Below, piece after piece: positions 1-7,896 of a DNA stretch of 64,000 nucleotides. Below the pieces are notes generated by a model. That model ran no database searches. It was not told the origin of the DNA and saw nothing but the letters and a program-made list of their open reading frames with translations. Origin of the DNA: Natrinema caseinilyticum (GTDB lineage Archaea; Halobacteriota; Halobacteria; Halobacteriales; Natrialbaceae); NCBI RefSeq assembly GCF_024227435.1, contig NZ_CP100445.1:3878504-3942503 (forward strand), read 5' to 3'. Made by a program: the position numbers and the translations under genes. Numbering within the stretch: the first letter of the stretch is position 1; each line of letters begins with the position of its first letter.

Positions 1-2
1 GA

Positions 3-1553
3 ATCGAACTCGCGGACCTCGAGAAGATCGTGTTGCCGTACGATCCCCGACTCAGGACGAAGATCCTCGGTCACTATCTGGGCAATACGGCCCCGAACGA
101 CAGCACGCTTCGGACGATATCGCACCTGTTCAACGTGGCCAAAGATCAGTTCGTGTCCCGCTACCTGCCGACAAAACAGGTCGAAGCACGACTCAAACGG
201 ATCGGGACGCCGCTCCCGCCGATCGAGTGTCGCTCGCATCACGCCTGTCACGCGGTCAGCGCGTTCCACCCGTCGACGTTCGACGAAGCCCTCGTGTTGA
301 CCGTCGACGCGAAGGGTGAGTACGATTCGACCGTCGTCTGGCACGCGACTGCCGACGGTCTCTCTCGTCTCCGAACGTACGATCATCCGAACAGCTGGGG
401 GCTGTTCTACGCAGCGGTCACGGAGTACCTCGGGTATCGGATGTTCAACGGCGAAGGGAAAGTAATGGGACTCGCTCCCTACGGCGAGGACGATCCGGAC
501 ATCGAGCGCCGTCTCAGAGACACCATCGAAACCGGGGTCGATTACGACGTCACAGCGCTCACCGGTCGGTGGGGGACGGATTACGGAGTTCGAACGCTCG
601 AGGACATGTTCGATCGACCGCGATCGACCACCACCGACGAGTTCGACCAGTTCGAAAAAAATCTCGCCCACACCGCTCAGAAACTACTCGAGGAATCTGT
701 CACCGCCATCGTCGACGAGTACATCGACCGCGTCGAAACCGGGAACGTCGGCCTCGCAGGGGGCGTCGTCCTCAACTGCAAGCTCAACAAAGCCGTCATG
801 GAGCACCCGTCGGTCGACGACCTGTTCGTCCAGCCGGTCGCTCACGACGCGGGACTCGCGCTCGGCGGCGGCTGGATCGACCGGCAGCCCGATCAGGTCG
901 AGCCGCTGACGAACGTGTATCTGGGCCCCGAGTACGACACCGAAGAGATTCGGTCGCTGCTCGAGACGAACAAAGTCGAGTACACCGAACCGGACGACCT
1001 CGAACGGGTCGTCGCCGAGTTACTCGCCGACGGGGCACTGGTCGGCTGGTTTCAGGGGCGACTCGAAATGGGCCCGCGAGCGCTCGGCAATCGCAGCATT
1101 CTCGCTGATCCACGGACCGATGCGTCACGCGATCGGGTCAACGAGTTCGTCAAACACCGTGAAGGGTGGCGTCCGTTCGCGCCATCGATGATCGAATCGG
1201 CGGCCGACGAGTACCTCGAAAACGCGACCGAATCGCCGTACATGATCAATACGTTCGACGTTTCGCCGGAGCACTGTGACGACGTGAGCGCGGTTCTCCA
1301 CCCCGCGGACAACACGACGCGGCCCCAGACCGTTCGCAAAGAACAGAACCCGCGGTATCATCGGTTGCTCAGAGAGTTCGAGGACGTAACCGACGTTCCC
1401 GTTCTCCTCAACACCTCGTTTAACGATCACGGCGAACCGATCGTCAACACACCGGTGGAGGCGCTCAAAGATTTCTACGGAATGGGACTCGACGTCCTCG
1501 TCCTCGAGGACCTCCTCGTCACGAAAGACGACTCGCTGTCGGCCGATCTCTGA
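3..1553 (+). CDS. NodU/CmcH-type carbamoyltransferase, 5'-truncated by the window edge
   Basis: Carbamoyltransferase of the NodU/CmcH/TobZ family, which transfers a carbamoyl group from carbamoyl phosphate to a hydroxyl of a sugar or secondary metabolite. The reading frame is open to the window edge: GTG at 30 is internal, because codons 3-29 read on in frame and the expected N-terminal part of the family (roughly 70 residues) is missing. Visible signatures, counted from the GTG, are the VLTVDAKGEYDSTV stretch near residue 90, NGEGKVMGLAPYGE near 140, GNVGLAGGVVLNCKLN near 240 and the C-terminal-domain motif GRLEMGPRALGNRSILADPR near 345, then LLNTSFNDHGEPIV near the end. Such genes often sit in surface-glycan or antibiotic clusters, but upstream context is outside the window. 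Substrate unknown; family assignment is firm. Confidence 0.93.
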   Translation: MELADLEKIVLPYDPRLRTKILGHYLGNTAPNDSTLRTISHLFNVAKDQFVSRYLPTKQVEARLKRIGTPLPPIECRSHHACHAVSAFHPSTFDEALVLTVDAKGEYDSTVVWHATADGLSRLRTYDHPNSWGLFYAAVTEYLGYRMFNGEGKVMGLAPYGEDDPDIERRLRDTIETGVDYDVTALTGRWGTDYGVRTLEDMFDRPRSTTTDEFDQFEKNLAHTAQKLLEESVTAIVDEYIDRVETGNVGLAGGVVLNCKLNKAVMEHPSVDDLFVQPVAHDAGLALGGGWIDRQPDQVEPLTNVYLGPEYDTEEIRSLLETNKVEYTEPDDLERVVAELLADGALVGWFQGRLEMGPRALGNRSILADPRTDASRDRVNEFVKHREGWRPFAPSMIESAADEYLENATESPYMINTFDVSPEHCDDVSAVLHPADNTTRPQTVRKEQNPRYHRLLREFEDVTDVPVLLNTSFNDHGEPIVNTPVEALKDFYGMGLDVLVLEDLLVTKDDSLSADL

Positions 1554-1672
1554 TGTCCACGGTGGGGAGAATCTCGAACATCGGAATCCGACGGCCGGCA
1601 TGAACGTACGATACCACAAGAAGAGCCACGGAGAACGTCGTTATTACGATTTCTCAGGATCAGAATAACAGA

Positions 1673-1680
1673 GTATAATT
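1673..1680 (+). promoter_or_regulatory. Probable TATA box of the MFS gene
   Basis: TATAATT sits 27-34 bp before the ATG at 1707, the spacing expected for a leaderless haloarchaeal transcript. Just upstream lies an imperfect dyad, GTTATT (1640-1645) and AATAAC (1664-1669), which could bind a regulator. This is inferred from position only. Confidence 0.5.
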
Positions 1681-1706
1681 GAGTACCGCGTCGACAAACT
1701 CGACAA

Positions 1707-2933
1707 ATGAACGTCGCCTCCGAGTCTCGCTGGCGAGGGTCGACACGCGGACGTGTCCTCAAATACTATCTCTACAAGTCTACCAAAGCTGTCGAGTTTT
1801 ATCGGCCGATTATGTACCTCTTCTTTCTCGCACAGGGGCTCACCTTCACGCAGATTACAATTCTCGAAGCGATATACAACCTCACGACGCTGTTCGGTGA
1901 GATTCCAACTGGGTACGTCGGGGATCGCATCGGTCGGCGGAATAGCCTGCTCGTCGGGACGGTGCTGATTTCCGTGACGCTGCTCGGGATCGGTCTTGCC
2001 GGATCGTTTCTCACGTTGGCCGTTCTCTACGTCTGCTGGTCTGCGGGGTACAACTTCAGATCGGGAAGCGAGGATGCGTGGCTCTACGACGCGCTCACGG
2101 ACGATCTCTCCGAAGGTGAGTTTGCACACGTTCGCGGTCGCGGCGAATCCGCATCGCTCGCGGTTGGGGCTGGTGCAGCTATCGTCGGGGGCTATCTCGG
2201 AAGTCTCGATCTCTCGTACCCGTGGTTCGTTGCTGCCGCCGTCACCGGACTCGGCGCGGTAGTGCTACTCACGCTGGATGAACCCGAGACGTACAAGAAG
2301 ACGGAGACGGACGAATTGAGTCTCCGACGAACCGCTACTATCGTTACGGGAGCACTGTCTCAACGGAATCTGCGGGCGTTCATCCTCTATTATTACGTCC
2401 TCTACGCCGCGGTGACGTATCTCGTATTCGTCTTCCTCCAGCCGATATTCCGGACCGTCGTCGTCGATCTGGGCGTTTCTCCGGATCAGGTCGAATCGCT
2501 CCTCGGGTGGTTCTATGCGGCGTACAGTCTCGTCGGTGCGGTTCTCAGCTACTACACCGGTGCAATCAAGGATCTCCTCGGCGTTCGGCTGTGGTTCTTC
2601 GTTCTTCCGTTCGTCGTGGGCGCGGCGCTGATCGGCATGTACTTCGTTCCCGTTCTCGCTCTTCCGACGTTCCTCTTTGCCCGGGGGCTCGCGGATGTCA
2701 CGCGGACATTCGCAGGACAGTACGTTAACGATCGCATCGAAACACTCGGGCGAGCGACTGTATTGAGTGCGATGGCGATGGTCAGCGGTCTGGCGGTCGT
2801 TCCGTTCCAACTCGGGAGCGGCGTTATTTCGGATTCTGTCTCTCCACTCTTTGCATTAGCCGTTGGAGGCGCGATTCTCGTCGTCGGATCGGGTGCAATC
2901 CTCCTGTGGGAGAGACCGATACGCGAGCAATAA
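1707..2933 (+). CDS. MFS family transporter
   Basis: Twelve-helix major facilitator superfamily permease of 408 residues in the cytoplasmic membrane. The loop between helices 2 and 3 carries the MFS motif A (GYVGDRIGRRNSLLVG, residues about 69-84), and long hydrophobic segments follow through to the C-terminus. The ATG at 1707 is preceded by a TATA-like box at the right distance. The codon usage looks less GC-extreme than that of its neighbours (several AT-rich codons such as TTA and TAT), which would fit lateral acquisition, but this is an impression and not a count. Substrate cannot be told from sequence; drug or metabolite efflux is the usual guess for this subgroup. It is separated from the carbamoyltransferase by about 150 bp and is probably transcribed alone. 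Confidence 0.9.
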   Translation: MNVASESRWRGSTRGRVLKYYLYKSTKAVEFYRPIMYLFFLAQGLTFTQITILEAIYNLTTLFGEIPTGYVGDRIGRRNSLLVGTVLISVTLLGIGLAGSFLTLAVLYVCWSAGYNFRSGSEDAWLYDALTDDLSEGEFAHVRGRGESASLAVGAGAAIVGGYLGSLDLSYPWFVAAAVTGLGAVVLLTLDEPETYKKTETDELSLRRTATIVTGALSQRNLRAFILYYYVLYAAVTYLVFVFLQPIFRTVVVDLGVSPDQVESLLGWFYAAYSLVGAVLSYYTGAIKDLLGVRLWFFVLPFVVGAALIGMYFVPVLALPTFLFARGLADVTRTFAGQYVNDRIETLGRATVLSAMAMVSGLAVVPFQLGSGVISDSVSPLFALAVGGAILVVGSGAILLWERPIREQ

Positions 2934-2984
2934 CCCTCACAGATCGGATTCATACCTACGGCTCGAAATTGCGGCGTCGCGTCC

Positions 2985-3180
2985 GCCGAGAGAACGGCGA
3001 CAGGCGCCCTCTCGTGGAACGGACGTCCCGCCGACCCGGACTACCGCCCGTCCTGTGGCGACGCCTCGAGGTCGACGCCGGACCGGACGAGGGAGTCACC
3101 TGTCCCGAACGCGGAGCGGTCGCTGCGGATGGACCGCGGTACTGTCCAGTTTGCGGACCGAACCTCGGTGATGCGATCGG
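2985..3180 (+). pseudogene. Decayed double zinc-ribbon gene
   Basis: Conceptual translation gives the remains of a two-ribbon protein. One frame (3045-3065) reads R-P-S-C-G-D-A, and the next frame from 3065 reads LEVDAGPDEGVTCPERGAV and then PRYCPVCG. Restoring one base (GCC-CTC-GAG instead of GCCTCGAG at 3063-3070) joins the two into a continuous C-x2-C ... C-x2-C ... C-x2-C pattern. In two of the knuckles a Cys codon appears as CGC (Arg) at 3045 and 3110, each one transition from TGC. A frameshift plus two lost ligands argues for real decay rather than a sequencing slip. It fills the gap between the MFS gene and surE. The 5' boundary and original start are not recognisable. Confidence 0.45.
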
Positions 3181-3255
3181 CGGTCCATCGTCGTGTGCGC
3201 CGACTTCCCAACCCGAACTGATAGATGGGTTGCCCGCTAGACGAGGAGTACGGCA

Positions 3256-4092
3256 ATGGAACTGGACTCAGAGCCACACATTCTCCTGACGAACGACGAC
3301 GGGATCGACGCGCCCGGAATTCGCGGGCTAGCGGACGCGCTCTCGACGGTCGGCGCGGTTACCGTCGTCGCGCCGGATCGAAATCAAAGCGCGGTCGGCC
3401 GGTCGCTGTCCTACGGCCGGACGCAGTCGTCGACGGACGACCTCTCGATCGATCTGTCCGACAGCGCGTTCACCGTGCCGGTCCCCCACACCGACCACGA
3501 ACTCGGCTACGCCATCGACGGCACCCCCTGCGATTGTGTCATCGTCGGCGTCAACGCCCTCGAGCCCGCGCCCGATATCGTCGTCTCCGGCTGTAATTCG
3601 GGGGCGAATCTCGGGGCGTACGTCTTCTCCCGATCCGGTACCGTCAGTGCCGCGATGGAAGCGGCCTTCCTCGAGACCCCGTCGATCGCGGTCTCGATGG
3701 ATACGCTCGGCTACGACGAGGACCTCGAGCCAGCGGACTTCGAGCGGGCGGGCGAGGTCGCTGCGGCCCTCGTCGGTGGCGCACCTGGGACCGGGCTGTT
3801 CGACCGCGTCGATTACCTGAACGTCAACGTTCCCCGACCGAATTGCGAGCCGAACGGGTTCGCGGTCACGCGTCCGACGAGAGTCTACGAGATGGACGCG
3901 ACCCACGAGAACGGCGAGTTCCAGTTGACCAATCGACTCTGGCAACAGATGGCGAATCGGGACATCCCGGATCCCGAGGACACCGACCGCCACGCGGTCC
4001 TCGACGAACGGGTGTCGGTCTCCCCGCTTCGGGTCCCGTACGAGATCGTCGATACGGAACCGGTTCGGCGGATTCTCGGCGGGCTTCTGTGA
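3256..4092 (+). CDS. surE: 5'/3'-nucleotidase SurE
   Basis: SurE-family metal-dependent phosphatase (278 aa) that hydrolyses nucleoside 5'- and 3'-monophosphates. The N-terminal signature ILLTNDDGIDAPGIRGLADAL contains the DD metal ligands (about residues 14-15). The RNQSAVGRSL stretch (about 41-50) and the VVSGCNSGANLG loop (about 108-119, with the Asn ligand) are intact, followed by SGTVSAAMEA, the conserved Gly/Ser segment of the fold. Length fits the archaeal family. ATG at 3256 is chosen because the NDDG motif follows at the usual distance. It probably has its own promoter. Confidence 0.96.
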   Translation: MELDSEPHILLTNDDGIDAPGIRGLADALSTVGAVTVVAPDRNQSAVGRSLSYGRTQSSTDDLSIDLSDSAFTVPVPHTDHELGYAIDGTPCDCVIVGVNALEPAPDIVVSGCNSGANLGAYVFSRSGTVSAAMEAAFLETPSIAVSMDTLGYDEDLEPADFERAGEVAAALVGGAPGTGLFDRVDYLNVNVPRPNCEPNGFAVTRPTRVYEMDATHENGEFQLTNRLWQQMANRDIPDPEDTDRHAVLDERVSVSPLRVPYEIVDTEPVRRILGGLL

Positions 4093-4183
4093 TGCCGTCG
4101 GACCGGCCCGCCGAGAGAGTTCGTCCCCCGGTGGGCCGACCGAAAAACACGTCCGTTTTACACGCCGACGTTCAATCCCGCGT

Positions 4184-4945
4184 ATGGAGTGTCGCCACTG
4201 CGCATCGCCCCTCGAGAAACCCGGGGACTTCTGTCTGGTCTGTCGGGAAGCCAACACCGCGGCGATCGTTCTCGAGGCGGCACGCGACAGGGCGACCATC
4301 ACGATGCTCGCGGGTGAGGACGACGGTCCGGCCGACGCGGCGGCGTCGGGCGACGTCGACGAGTCGGTACTCGGCGAAACGACCGTTACAACGACCCCGG
4401 AAGAGGGCGAGAACCAACCCGTCGAACTCCGTAACTTCGCGGGATTGATCGGCGACGAAATTCGACGAAAACGGCCCGAGGAAGTCTACGCCGGGGGGAC
4501 GCGAGCGGTGATCCGCGCCGTCCGCGAGGACATCCATCACCCCTTCTATCGCGTCGACGACGACGACCCCGTTCGGGCTGTCCTCGACCGCCGCGGCGAC
4601 CGCGCGCTCGACGTCGTCGAGACGCCCCCGGCCGAGAAAATCGGGGGCAGTCACACGACGCTCATCGGGGGTCGATCGGGAATGCAGGCCATCCAGACCG
4701 TCGCGGGCCATCCTCACGTGAAAAAAGTGATTCCGGGCCCCATCGACGCCGGCGGGAAGGGGTCGCAGTCGGGGCTGCGGGCGAAGGTCACCCGCGCCGA
4801 CAACGGCGGCAACGTCCGCATGCTCATCAGGGACGGCTCGAGCGTCCAGGAAAATCGTATCGTGACGACCGCTCGCGACCGGGAGATGGGCGAGCGAATT
4901 CGGGCCGATCTCAACGACGTCCTGACGGACGCGGAATTCCAGTAG
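4184..4945 (+). CDS. DUF2103 family predicted metal-binding protein
   Basis: Haloarchaeal protein of 253 aa that I recognise as the DUF2103 family. It opens with a zinc-knuckle pair (CRHCASP near residue 3 and CLVCREAN near 17), followed by an acidic linker and a conserved domain from about residue 85 to the end, with PGPIDAGGKGSQSGLRAK near 190. The latter resembles a nucleic-acid or nucleotide-binding loop, but no activity is established. It lies 91 bp after surE on the same strand. Function unknown. Confidence 0.85.
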   Translation: MECRHCASPLEKPGDFCLVCREANTAAIVLEAARDRATITMLAGEDDGPADAAASGDVDESVLGETTVTTTPEEGENQPVELRNFAGLIGDEIRRKRPEEVYAGGTRAVIRAVREDIHHPFYRVDDDDPVRAVLDRRGDRALDVVETPPAEKIGGSHTTLIGGRSGMQAIQTVAGHPHVKKVIPGPIDAGGKGSQSGLRAKVTRADNGGNVRMLIRDGSSVQENRIVTTARDREMGERIRADLNDVLTDAEFQ

Positions 4946-5082
4946 GACCGGATCTCGGGACCGCCGTCGGATCCGCGCACGGGAGACTCTTCGCCCGAAG
5001 AGTGTGCCGGGTCGATGGAGGTGTCAGGTGCTGCTGATTGTCACAGCATTAATGGGGCGGGTGTAATTAGATATAATTAGCC

Positions 5083-5292
5083 ATGCTCGAGCGACCGGAC
5101 GTCGTCTTGACCCTGATTCCGCTCCTCGCCGTAAGCGGCCTGGCAACGCGGATGCTAATCGTGATGACGGGTATCGGTACGAGATTGCTCGCCGCACCGC
5201 TCGCACCGGTCGGATACGGTGCCGCGCTCGCGGTCGTCTTTCTGGAACTGCTGGCGTGGCCGGCCGCCGAGCGCCTCGGCGGTTCCTCGTGA
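5083..5292 (+). CDS. Small hydrophobic membrane protein
   Basis: A 69-residue protein with two predicted membrane helices (about residues 8-26 and 33-58) and almost no charged residues in between. That is unusual for random translation of GC-rich halophile DNA, whose spurious frames are Arg-rich. The ATG at 5083 is preceded by AT-rich sequence (TATAATTAG at 5071-5079), too close to be a normal TATA box for this start, so the promoter may be the earlier GTGTAATTAG at 5061. No family recognised. It lies upstream of the L37Ae operon on the same strand. Confidence 0.6.
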   Translation: MLERPDVVLTLIPLLAVSGLATRMLIVMTGIGTRLLAAPLAPVGYGAALAVVFLELLAWPAAERLGGSS

Positions 5293-5374
5293 TCGGACTC
5301 GGGCACACACCCCTCGGTCGCCGACCCGCGGGCACGCCACTCGATCGGTCCGTTCGAACCGACGTGACTCAACA

Positions 5375-5384
5375 GGTTTAAGAA
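5375..5384 (+). promoter_or_regulatory. Probable TATA box of the rpl37ae-rpoP-pcc1 operon
   Basis: GTTTAAGAAT lies 26-35 bp before the ATG at 5410, consistent with a leaderless ribosomal-protein transcript. Confidence 0.5.
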
Positions 5385-5409
5385 TCCGCTGGCGATAGAC
5401 AGCACTACT

Positions 5410-5673
5410 ATGGCCAAGAAAGGACAGGTCGGTAGCGCTGGCCGCTTCGGTGCCCGCTACGGCCGCGTCGCCCGCCGTCGCGTCAGCGAGATCGAAGACA
5501 ACATGGAACACGCCGAAGTCGACGGCGACGACGTCACCCGCGTCGGCACCGGCATCTGGAAGAACGAGGAAACGGGCGAGGTCTTCACCGGCGGCGCATA
5601 CCGCCCGGAGACTCCCGCCGGCCGCACCGTCCAGCGGTCCATCCGCGCAGCGCTCGCAGAGGACGACGAATAA
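5410..5673 (+). CDS. rpl37ae: 50S ribosomal protein L37Ae (eL43), cysteine-free form
   Basis: Large-subunit ribosomal protein of 87 aa. The N-terminal [21 protein letters not shown] and C-terminal [12 protein letters not shown]...RSIRAAL segments are typical. The family normally folds around a C-x2-C...C-x2-C zinc finger between these segments. Here the whole protein contains no cysteine, and the finger region reads [20 protein letters not shown], so zinc binding has been lost while GTGIW and the flanks are kept. It starts the run L37Ae-RpoP-Pcc1, with 19 bp to rpoP. Identification is secure despite the missing ligands; the same loss may be general in this haloarchaeal lineage. Confidence 0.93.
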   Translation: MAKKGQVGSAGRFGARYGRVARRRVSEIEDNMEHAEVDGDDVTRVGTGIWKNEETGEVFTGGAYRPETPAGRTVQRSIRAALAEDDE

Positions 5674-5692
5674 CACCCCTTTCAGTCCCAGT

Positions 5693-5827
5693 ATGAGTTA
5701 CAAATGCTCTCGCTGTAAACGCGACGTTCAACTCGACGAGTACGGCGGCGTCCGCTGTCCCTACTGCGGCCACCGCGTGCTCCTGAAAGAACGCAGCCGC
5801 GACGTCAAGGAAGTCGACGTCCAGTAA
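5693..5827 (+). CDS. rpoP: DNA-directed RNA polymerase subunit P (Rpo12)
   Basis: Smallest subunit of archaeal RNA polymerase, 44 aa, homologous to eukaryotic Rpb12. CSRCKRDV at the N-terminus and CPYCGHRVL in the middle give the four-Cys zinc ribbon, and the basic VLLKERSRD tail is typical. The frame is open far upstream, but ATG at 5693 gives the exact family length. It lies 19 bp after rpl37ae and 5 bp before pcc1, clearly in one operon. Confidence 0.96.
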   Translation: MSYKCSRCKRDVQLDEYGGVRCPYCGHRVLLKERSRDVKEVDVQ

Positions 5828-5832
5828 CGACC

Positions 5833-6105
5833 GTGTCTTCGCACGACGCGACCCTCGAGTTCGACTACGAGAGCGCGTCGCGTGCCACACTCGTCGCCGA
5901 AAGCGTCGACCGCGAAATCGGTGAGATCGACGACGACCGGTCACGGACCACCCTCGAGCGTGACGGGGCCCGACTCGTTATCGAAATCGACGCAGACGAT
6001 ATCGTCGCCCTGCGGGCGGCATTGAACACCTGGTTTTCGCTGGTCGACGTCGCCGAACGGACCGCCGATGCGGGTTCGAGGATTCTCGAGTTCGAACGGC
6101 AGTGA
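5833..6105 (+). CDS. pcc1: KEOPS complex subunit Pcc1
   Basis: Pcc1 is the small dimerising subunit of the KEOPS complex, which makes the universal t6A37 modification of ANN-decoding tRNAs with Kae1, Bud32 and Cgi121. The 90-aa protein shows the family pattern: N-terminal beta strands (ATLEFDYES), a central DRSRTTLERDGARLVIEIDA hairpin and a C-terminal helix beginning LRAALNTWFSLVDVAE. The start is GTG at 5833, 5 bp after rpoP. A second Pcc1-like gene exists at 42654-43013. Location after L37Ae/RpoP supports the assignment. Confidence 0.88.
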   Translation: MSSHDATLEFDYESASRATLVAESVDREIGEIDDDRSRTTLERDGARLVIEIDADDIVALRAALNTWFSLVDVAERTADAGSRILEFERQ

Positions 6106-6165
6106 CAGGACGCGGCTGCCCCAGCGTTCGTCGAGAGAGTACCGCCGCCGACCCATCGTCTCGTG

Positions 6166-6200
6166 GGCGCTGCCGGCGGCCTGTACCGGCAGGCAGCGCC
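6166..6200. other. 9-bp inverted repeat (stem-loop) between pcc1 and the DUF2243 gene
   Basis: GGCGCTGCC (6166-6174) and GGCAGCGCC (6192-6200) form a perfect 9-bp stem around a 17-nt spacer. It lies 60-95 bp after the pcc1 stop and 30 bp before the ATG at 6230. There is no T-tract after it, so it may be an RNA hairpin or an operator rather than a classical archaeal terminator. Confidence 0.5.
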
Positions 6201-6229
6201 GTCTTCGGCGCTGCGTTCGAATCGACCGC

Positions 6230-6784
6230 ATGGTACGACAGAACCCGAACGAAACGTGGATCGGTCTGCGGCGGGACGCGAAACCGCTCGTGCTGGCCGG
6301 GCTCGCACTCGGGGTTGGTATCGGCGGCTTCTTCGACGGGATCGTCTTTCACCAGCTCCTGCAGATCCATCACATGCTGTCTTCGTATCCGGACTCGAGC
6401 GTCGCGACCGATCTGGAGCTCAACGTGATGGCGGACGGGATCTTTCATCTCGCGACGTACACGTTCACGATCGTCGGTATCGTGTTGCTCTCCCGCGCGT
6501 GGCGATTTCACCCGGTACCGAAGTCCCGGCGGACGCTGTTCGGTGCGGTGATCATGGGCTGGGGTGTCTTCAACGTCGTCGAGGGGATCGTCGCTCACAA
6601 GTTGCTCGGGCTCCACCACGTCTGGCCCGCCGGACCCGGCCCCGTCCTCCTGTGGGATCTCGTTTTTCTGTGCTGGGGAGTGCTGTTCCTGCTCGGTGGG
6701 TACCTCGTGATCCGGACTGACAGCGCCGCGACACCGACGACCCGCGACGACGCGGTCGCAACGGACGGGAGCGGATCGACGTAG
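6230..6784 (+). CDS. DUF2243 family membrane protein
   Basis: Integral membrane protein of 184 aa with four predicted helices (about residues 18-38, 63-87, 102-124 and 140-160). It matches the DUF2243 family by [20 protein letters not shown] near residue 27 and the later [21 protein letters not shown] repeat. The paired His residues in two related segments suggest metal or heme coordination in the membrane, but that is inference. The reading frame is open upstream to 6068, but the upstream part is Arg-rich and noncoding in character, so ATG 6230 is preferred. Function unknown. Confidence 0.85.
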   Translation: MVRQNPNETWIGLRRDAKPLVLAGLALGVGIGGFFDGIVFHQLLQIHHMLSSYPDSSVATDLELNVMADGIFHLATYTFTIVGIVLLSRAWRFHPVPKSRRTLFGAVIMGWGVFNVVEGIVAHKLLGLHHVWPAGPGPVLLWDLVFLCWGVLFLLGGYLVIRTDSAATPTTRDDAVATDGSGST

Positions 6785-6921
6785 AGACGTCACGCCGGAA
6801 GGGTATCCGATCGGACCGACACCGATGGGACAGCACATCGCTCCGACCGTCGGTCCGAGTTCGCGCCCCGATCCGAACGACAAAGCTGGTCTTTATCAGT
6901 CCGGAGGGCGAGGGTCGAGAC

Positions 6922-7320
6922 ATGCAAGGAAACCTGCCGCCGGAAGCACAGGAGAAAATCGAGCAGTTGCAGGACCTCCAGGAGACGGCTCAGGAAGTCG
7001 CCGTCCAGAAACAGGAAGCGGAATCGAGCCTCACCGAAGCCGAAAGCGCCCTCGAGGAACTCGAGAACATCGACGAGGACACCGCCATGTACCGCAACGT
7101 CGGCGAACTCCTCGTCGAGACGGGGTACGAGCAGGCGGAAGAAGACCTCCAGGACAAAGTCGACACCCTCGAGATCCGCCTCGAAACCCTCGAGAAACAG
7201 GAAGGGCGCGTCCAGGATCAGTTCGAGAGCTTGCAGGACGAACTCGAAGAACTACTCAGCGGTGGCGCCGGTATGGGCGGCCCGGCAGGCCCCGGCGGTC
7301 CGGGTGCTGGCGGCGCGTAA
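6922..7320 (+). CDS. pfdB: Prefoldin subunit beta
   Basis: Beta subunit of the hexameric prefoldin (GimC) chaperone, which holds unfolded proteins and passes them to the thermosome. The 132 aa form two long coiled-coil helices (about residues 5-45 and 75-115) around the hairpin segment [11 protein letters not shown]. The family phrase [18 protein letters not shown] is near the start. The tail after residue 115 is Gly/Pro-rich ([19 protein letters not shown]), probably flexible. A TATA-like CTTTATC at 6889-6895 lies about 30 bp before the ATG, and the next gene starts directly after the stop codon. Confidence 0.95.
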   Translation: MQGNLPPEAQEKIEQLQDLQETAQEVAVQKQEAESSLTEAESALEELENIDEDTAMYRNVGELLVETGYEQAEEDLQDKVDTLEIRLETLEKQEGRVQDQFESLQDELEELLSGGAGMGGPAGPGGPGAGGA

Positions 7321-7569
7321 ATGCCGACCGACGAGCCGTCTGACGAGACCGTCGTCCAGACGGCGGCCGAGGCCGCGGAGGACGTGATCTTCTCGCGGTA
7401 CAAACAATCGGCCGTGCGCGATTACGACGTCACCGTCGTCTTCGAAGCCGGCGTGCTCGAGGTCGACGTCTATCTCAACGCGCCCGAAGACCAGGCCGAC
7501 CCCGAACAGGTCGCCGACGACGCCGCGCGCGCGGCGAGACGGGCGGTCGACGAACTGTTCGGCGAGTAA
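7321..7569 (+). CDS. DUF3194 family protein
   Basis: An 82-aa acidic protein that starts directly after the prefoldin beta stop codon, so the two are translationally coupled. I recognise it as DUF3194, an archaeal family found next to prefoldin beta. The pattern is an N-terminal helix (ETVVQTAAEAAEDVIFSRYK), two beta strands (YDVTVVFEAGVLEVDVYLN) and a C-terminal helix rich in Ala/Arg. Function unknown; the linkage to prefoldin suggests a protein-folding or translation role. Confidence 0.88.
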   Translation: MPTDEPSDETVVQTAAEAAEDVIFSRYKQSAVRDYDVTVVFEAGVLEVDVYLNAPEDQADPEQVADDAARAARRAVDELFGE

Positions 7570-7574
7570 GCACC

Positions 7575-7599
7575 GTTTTCCGGCTTCGATTTCGTTTTT
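7575..7599 (+). terminator. T-rich terminator of the prefoldin operon
   Basis: Immediately after the stop codon at 7569 are two T runs (TTTT at 7576-7579 and TTTTT at 7595-7599) in otherwise GC-rich DNA. This is the usual form of an archaeal intrinsic terminator. Confidence 0.5.
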
Positions 7600-7689
7600 C
7601 TCCGCGCTCGCCACTGCGGAGAACCGATCCGTGAAGCGACTCGTCGAGCCTCGGATATTCGGGCCTCTCTCACGCGGTCGAGCGGGACG

Positions 7690-7888
7690 TCACCGTCGGA
7701 GTCGGCCACTCCCGACGAACGCGAACCCGAGGCCACCGCCCAGAATCAACACGGGACGGACGGGCCCCGGGACGGGTACGAATGCCTTCACCGACGGATC
7801 CAATCAGGACGAGCACAACGGCACCAGCAGCGGGCAGTGGGTGTGCAGCCAGTTGCTGACCGAACGACCGGAGCGACCAGTAGAGCAC
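7690..7888 (-). pseudogene. Possible frameshifted small membrane protein gene
   Basis: Read leftward from ATG 7888, the frame gives a start helix (LRSFGQQLAAHP) and a hydrophobic segment (LPAAGAVVLVLIGSV). It then degenerates into Arg/Pro-rich sequence at about 7800, while the neighbouring frame continues with VKAFVPVPGPVRPVLILGGG and a second hydrophobic stretch, ending at TGA (7690-7692). One base change near 7800 would join them into a two-helix protein of about 65 aa. No family recognised; the match to a real gene is only suggestive. Confidence 0.33.
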
Positions 7889-7896
7889 CTCGAGAG

